A DNA stretch of 58,834 nt, taken from NCBI RefSeq assembly GCF_913776015.1, contig NZ_CAJYMD010000014.1:1-58834 (forward strand), in the 5' to 3' direction. Shown piece by piece: positions 58,401 through 58,834 of the stretch. Origin of the DNA: an uncultured Oxalicibacterium sp. (GTDB lineage Bacteria; Pseudomonadota; Gammaproteobacteria; Burkholderiales; Burkholderiaceae_D). The translations under genes and the position numbers were made by a program. Position 1 is the stretch's first letter, and every line of letters begins with the position of its first letter. The notes beneath the pieces are model-generated. The model worked only from the letters and a program-made list of their open reading frames with translations. It was not told where the DNA came from and did no database searches.

Positions 58401-58834
58401 ACCTTCGGTCGTACTTGGGCTGCCAATCGTGTTGATCGTTGGTACTGCATCGTTGTCGAGAATCGTACCGACTGCCGCTACACCACCCACAGACAGATCA
58501 AGTGTCTCGCTGGCTTCATGAATGTTGTCATTGACCGTTGGGATCGTGACCGTGAAGCTGGTGACACCAGCAGGAACAATCAGGTTGCCACCACTCAAGG
58601 TCACACCGTTGCTGAACGTCGGCGAGCCGAAATCGCTTGCACTGGCCGTGTTGCCAGCCAGGGTGAAGGCGAAACTTGTGTCCGTGCTCGATGCATTCGA
58701 CAAGGTCACCGTGTGAACGAGGTCCGTTCCTTCGGTCTTGCTGTCGTTGGTAACAGATTGAATCGTCGGTGCATTGTCATCATCGATGATCGTACCAGTG
58801 CCCGTCACGCCACCGATTTGCAACGGTACTGTTT
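49464..58834 (-). CDS. lapA: Giant LapA-like RTX adhesin, partial (N-terminus beyond window)
   Basis: At least 3,119 residues of a type I-secreted adhesin; the frame is open to the window edge and the N-terminal retention module, with the LapG site, is missing. In protein order: 15 Calx-beta-like repeats of about 110 residues in two kinds (A, VPAGVT-IGGVTGTGTI; B, SINDVSVNE-GTATFTVTLS); cadherin/VCBS-like domains from PAIDLDGNN; a von Willebrand A domain with an intact metal site (DRSGSM, DGEPSS, 51140-51770); RTX nonapeptides GGAGNDxLx (49815-50040); and an uncleaved C-terminal secretion region. The protein would be exported by a type I system whose ABC and fusion proteins are not in the window. 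Confidence 0.95.
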   Translation of the reverse strand, partial: TVPLQIGGVTGTGTIIDDDNAPTIQSVTNDSKTEGTDLVHTVTLSNASSTDTSFAFTLAGNTASASDFGSPTFSNGVTLSGGNLIVPAGVTSFTVTIPTVNDNIHEASETLDLSVGGVAAVGTILDNDAVPTINTIGSPSTTEGGDLTYAVTLTNPSSTSTTYSFTLGGGTAGTSDYGTPTFTNGVTYDPVAGTITVPAGVTGFNVIVPTTQDSIDEPDETVPLHIGGVTGTGTIIDDDNAPTIQSVTNDSKVEGNALVHTVTLSNASSVDSNFAFTLGGGSSNASAGDYGTPTFSNGVTLVGGNLVVPAGVTSFTVTIPTVDDALPEANETLAISVGGVNAVGTIVDNDNAPSFSINDVSVNEAAGTATFTVTLSAASGQTVSVNYSTADGTAIAGSDYSSVNGTLTFNPGETIKTIIVPITNDILHENSETFTVNLSNPVNAIIVDAQGVGTIVDNDPVPVISAINNPSTAEGGTLVYNVNVNGTSSMPTTFTFVLGGGTATAGADYSTSAPTFSNGVTYDSSNGTISVPAGVTNFTVSVQTIDDAINEPSETVPLVIGGVTGTGTITDNDAQPSLSINDVSVNEGAGTATFTVTLSAASGQQVTVGYNTSNGTAMAGSDYTAISGTLTFAPGEITKTITVPITDDTLSEGSETFNVNLTGATNATISDNQGVGTIVDNDVAPSLTINDVSVNEAAGTATFTVTLSAVSGQSVTVNYASADGTATAGNDYGSVNGTLTFAPGETTKTITVQINNDAVHEGDETFNINLTNAVNATIADSQGVGTIVDNDPVPVINSINNPSTGEGGTLVYNVSVTGTSSTSTSFAYQLGGGTATAGSDYSTATPTFSNGVTLSGGNLIVPAGVTNFTVTVQTLDDAINEPNETVPLQIGGVTGTGTIIDNDAQPSLSINDVSVNESAGTATFTVTLSAASGQQVTVGYNTSNGTATAGSDYTATNGTLTFAPGETTKTITIAISDDTVFEGNETFNVNLTGATNATISDNLGVGTIVDNDAAPTIGSISSPSVNEGSALVYTVNVTGTSSTSTSFAYTLGGGTASAGDYGTPTFSNGVTLSGGNLIVPAGVTTFTVTLPTVDDALNEPNETVPLVIGGVTGTGTILDNDAAPSLSINDVSVNESAGTATFTVTLSAVSGQSVTVNYASSNGTATAGSDYTAVNGTLTFAPGETTKTITVQITNDTVYEGNETFNINLSSPNNATISDNLGVGTIVDNDPVPVINSVSSPTVTEGTSLVYTVNVTGTSSTSTNFAYTLGGGTASTSDYGTPTFSNGVTLSGGILSVPAGVTSFTVTLPTVDDALNETSETVPLVIGGVTGLGTINDNDAQPSLSINDVNVNEDAGTATFTVTLSTASGQPVTVGYNTSNGTATAGSDYTAVNGTLTFAPGETTKTITVPIINDTVFEGNETFNVNLVSPTNATISDNLGVGTIVDNDAAPVIASISSPSVNEGTALIYTVNVTGTSTTTTNFAYTLGGGTASTSDYGTPTFSNGVTLSGGILSVPAGVTTFTVTLPTVDDVLDEANETVPLIIGGVTGTGIILDNDPTPSLSINNVSVNESAGTATFTVTLSAASGQNVTVNYASNNGTATAGSDYTAVSGSLTFSPGQTTKTITVPIINDTVAESSETFTVTLSNPGNATIATATGTGTIIDNDQPPAIDLDGNNSTTTGNNYVTSYTENGAGISIADTDIAITDVDSSTLASATITLTNAQAGDVMTVGTMPAGITASVNGNVITLSGNASLANYQTAIRAITYSSTSENPSTTPRIINVVVNDGQSNSNTAVATINVIAVNDAPVGVADNYNGSNSVVEGKTVVRGNVLANDTDVDSTTLTVAQFATNSGSTATTVNGSNAITTALGGTVVMNADGTFTYTAPIRNHADNISDIDSFVYRASDGSLNSGWTTVQINVTDSAPVANPDTDSVGIGYRDQSTNSVASVAGNVITGAGGTGGPDMLGGDAARVSSIVFGGTTYNLTSSNTTITTTNGTLVINDTGAYTYSSNYQNKVVTSSSATAATIAGWSAAGISLFGFDGTSPLTNGNNNLSLSALTGTASGIVRQRDNSGTNNDGVGVENSNNTGNNNDRIENGEHLVLNLGMASRSTSITLTDLSAGETAQWRAYDANGALVVSGTIAGVSGNIASATISANSPFQYIVLSGTNGSAYRVNGLTATPDLTAVTPDQFTYTLTDADGSASTTTLTVSTDSVVTAIADTATVYESGLAGGTQAGNAALPVTASGNLFDNDAGVTPSTIITSVNGVTASNGTITVTDSIGTLVVNANTGAYTYTLVSKTTEGVNDHPTFNYVARDTFTNQTTNATMTVNIVDDVPIGGDIEQTLQAASTSLTYNLVIILDRSGSMATDANGNYSFQSGYDPSTVRMEIAKEALAKLIDRYDGLGNVNVKIIDFSSTASGSAAVNETDWFMDDKGNAVSYINGIQSSGGTEYSTALNETMNGFTKPAADKTLFYFITDGEPSSGFAVNATQQTQWQNFVAANGDVAFGIGIGSASLNALLPIAYPNTDADGNGVEDYAIKVNNAADLADTLLATVGSGLVTGNLGVLSGNATHGFLLGADGGAIQSVTVDGQTYTNNGSGSVSIATNKGGVLELNFVTGSYTYTLAVNKTTQNQQEVFQVTAVDGDGDAKTINLKVNLDYIANLDANRDTILTNVQTGTAITISSDALLHNDATGTSATVTSSQNAVNGSVSGSGTITFTPTAGASSGTAIKVTKEALLDNTQGGQTPINDDRANAFEMLREGFGTVLPGGQAWAVDVAGSTQVFSGTINNRSNTVRDSDYVKMALFAGERIFVDVDNQTAAMNAYVEYYDSLGVLQTVQITNTGTGTGSAPNGYFVAPTDGEFYIRVETATISTNSNTNYNLLVTLDQIQGPLSESAQFDYTVTENGVTSSATADIYHVSGTTIHGTDADEILIGGSTDDILYGGAGNDVLIGGAGNDTLYGGTGADRLDGGAGNDILNGGAGNDILIGGAGNDTLTGGLGADTFKWMLADKGAVGAPAIDTITDFDSVTGGDKLDLRDLLQGEIGQGVGTNLTNYLHFETVGSDTKVHISSSGGFSNGYNAANEDQTIILQGVNLLNGMSGDQQVIQDLITRGKLQTD
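49815..50040 (-). repeat. RTX nonapeptide repeats of the adhesin
   Basis: Eight successive GGxGxDxLx units (such as GGAGNDTLY, GGTGADRLD) that bind calcium and help the protein fold outside the cell, followed by about 115 residues of secretion signal. Confidence 0.93.
51140..51770 (-). other. von Willebrand factor A domain of the adhesin
   Basis: About 210 residues with the MIDAS ligands DxSxS in LVIILDRSGSM, a threonine in GGTEYSTAL and the aspartate in FITDGEPSS. VWA domains bind ligands through a divalent metal; here it sits close to the RTX end, so it would be exposed farthest from the cell. Confidence 0.9.
53838..58834 (-). repeat. Fifteen Calx-beta-like repeats in two alternating kinds
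   Basis: In protein order the pattern reads A A A B A B B A B A B A B A B, eight of kind A and seven of kind B, each about 110 residues and ending D-N-D. Later units are nearly identical (for example GTATFTVTLSA and FAPGETTKTIT recur in most B units), so the DNA is strongly repetitive. Confidence 0.9.

Overview
The window is a 58.8 kb piece of a bacterial chromosome, most likely from a Burkholderiales betaproteobacterium and perhaps near Oxalobacteraceae. This rests on moderate-to-high GC, the gene repertoire (hemE next to priA, DUF2288/SlyX, DUF2164, QueH, ectABCD with a MarR regulator, LapADG-type adhesin control) and the protein flavour. The family is an inference. No rRNA, tRNA, CRISPR array, insertion sequence or prophage was recognised.

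Layout. (1) 1-3179, minus: a nitrate/sulfonate-type ABC importer (binding protein, permease, ATPase cut by the window edge). (2) 3491-7922, plus: PAP2 phosphatase, ArnT-like glycosyltransferase, and a PmrA/PmrB-like two-component pair behind a perfect PmrA-box match; probably an envelope (lipid A) modification unit. (3) 7969-14825, minus: a NifA-type sigma-54 activator gene, a consensus -24/-12 promoter with two dyads, then OsmC, an acyl-CoA dehydrogenase-like flavoprotein and a rubredoxin/rubredoxin-reductase fusion, followed by a NarX/NarL-like PAS kinase and regulator. (4) 15216-19719, plus: queH and two tandem malate:quinone oxidoreductases, the first with a structured leader. (5) 20047-24081, minus: a TonB receptor with a His/Cys-rich DUF2946-like protein, and a dinB gene broken by one in-frame TAG. 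(6) 24315-34946: small envelope proteins, a LuxR regulator, DUF2288, SlyX, a ClC channel, Rep helicase, an SRPBCC protein, a BON lipoprotein, a glycine-zipper protein and MarC. (7) 35026-38918, minus: ectD-ectC-ectB-ectA-ectR, with a perfect sigma-70 promoter and a palindrome before ectR. (8) 39152-44558, minus: ElaA, LprI-like, DUF2164, PriA, a 1.1 kb AT-rich region with many DnaA boxes, and HemE. (9) 44695-58834: a c-di-GMP-controlled giant-adhesin system: TolC/LapE-like outer membrane protein with an extra C-terminal NTF2-like domain, LapG protease, LapD receptor, and at least 3,119 residues of a LapA-like RTX adhesin running off the window.

How the genes work together. The adhesin would be exported through the TolC-like protein, held at the surface, and released by LapG unless LapD, loaded with c-di-GMP, sequesters LapG. 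The ect genes make ectoine and hydroxyectoine under EctR control. The NifA-like activator very probably drives the OsmC/flavoprotein/rubredoxin operon; its substrate is unknown and this is the best candidate here for an undescribed system. The DnaA-box region between hemE and priA is the other strong lead: it looks like a replication origin or a DnaA-titrating locus.
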